Below, piece by piece: positions 34,688-34,726 of a stretch of DNA of 34,726 bases. The DNA is from Chromatiales bacterium. Its GTDB lineage: Bacteria; Pseudomonadota; Gammaproteobacteria; Xanthomonadales; SZUA-36. Position numbers and translations under genes: made by a program. The first letter of the stretch is position 1. Each line of letters starts with the position of its first letter. The notes beneath the pieces were generated by a model, which worked only from the letters and a program-made list of their open reading frames with translations, was not told where the DNA came from and made no database searches. The stretch covers positions 1 to 34,726 of the forward strand of contig JAHEFT010000018.1 in NCBI GenBank assembly GCA_024640025.1, given 5' to 3'.

Positions 34688-34711
34688 AATCGCCGGTAAA
34701 GCTGCTCCTAC
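34688..34711 (-). repeat. additional REP-like unit
   Basis: Reverse complement reads GTAGGAGCAGCTTTACCGGC followed by GATT, a diverged form of the same REP head, three bases beyond the right end of the larger element and in the same orientation as that end. Clustered REP units of this kind are common in gammaproteobacterial intergenic DNA. Confidence 0.6.
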
Positions 34712-34726
34712 TCCAGATCCGCGAGC

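Overview
The window looks like ordinary chromosome from a gammaproteobacterium of moderately high GC, probably marine or environmental and not closely related to Escherichia. Several local gene orders match those known from Pseudomonas and relatives: a DUF3426 protein-fis-purH-purD run, pyrE divergent from an ExoIII/Crc-family gene, and anmK-mepM divergent from tyrS. PlsB, Fis, UvrD, AnmK and a MepM-like protein together also point to Gammaproteobacteria. I see no prophage, integron, CRISPR array, rRNA or tRNA. Gene density is high and many neighbours overlap by 4 to 46 bases.

Layout. 1-1690 (minus): ttcA followed by a truncated TRAP solute-binding lipoprotein. 1729-4429: a small DUF465/YdcH gene convergent with plsB. 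4430-4877: a gene-free stretch with a structured leader or small RNA ending in a strong intrinsic terminator, and a REP-type repeat. 4878-8706 (minus): uvrD-hydrolase-pyrF. 8707-8857: a highly structured spacer. 8858-14211 (minus): pyrE-DUF4124-DUF3426-fis-purH-purD, joining pyrimidine and purine synthesis with a nucleoid regulator. 14342-16373 (plus): xthA and an AmpG-type transporter. 16345-18898 (minus): porin, FMN-binding protein and PepSY membrane protein behind a near-consensus Fur box, a likely iron-responsive envelope redox/uptake unit. 19035-23803 (minus): mepM-anmK-yccF-M20 peptidase-UPF0016. 23917-27704 (plus): tyrS-Nudix-dipeptidase-TSUP permease, the first three coupled by 4-base overlaps. 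27716-29196: a YihG-like acyltransferase and a lipoprotein cytochrome c. 29211-34405 (minus): a fatty-acid beta-oxidation operon (TetR regulator, thiolase, two-domain hydratase/dehydrogenase, acyl-CoA dehydrogenase) with a visible promoter and palindromic operator. 34486-34711: a MITE/REP-like repeat cluster homologous to the one at 4693.

Themes. Peptidoglycan turnover recurs (AmpG, AnmK, MepM-like, possibly the M19 dipeptidase), as does membrane lipid and fatty acid metabolism (PlsB, the YihG-like acyltransferase, the beta-oxidation operon). The items most worth a second look are the Fur-box porin/FMN/PepSY unit, the four-arm attenuator-like leader in front of plsB, and the two collinear copies of a REP-ended element about 30 kb apart. 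No clearly new defence or biosynthetic system is evident. All functional calls rest on motif and family recognition by eye, not on database searches.
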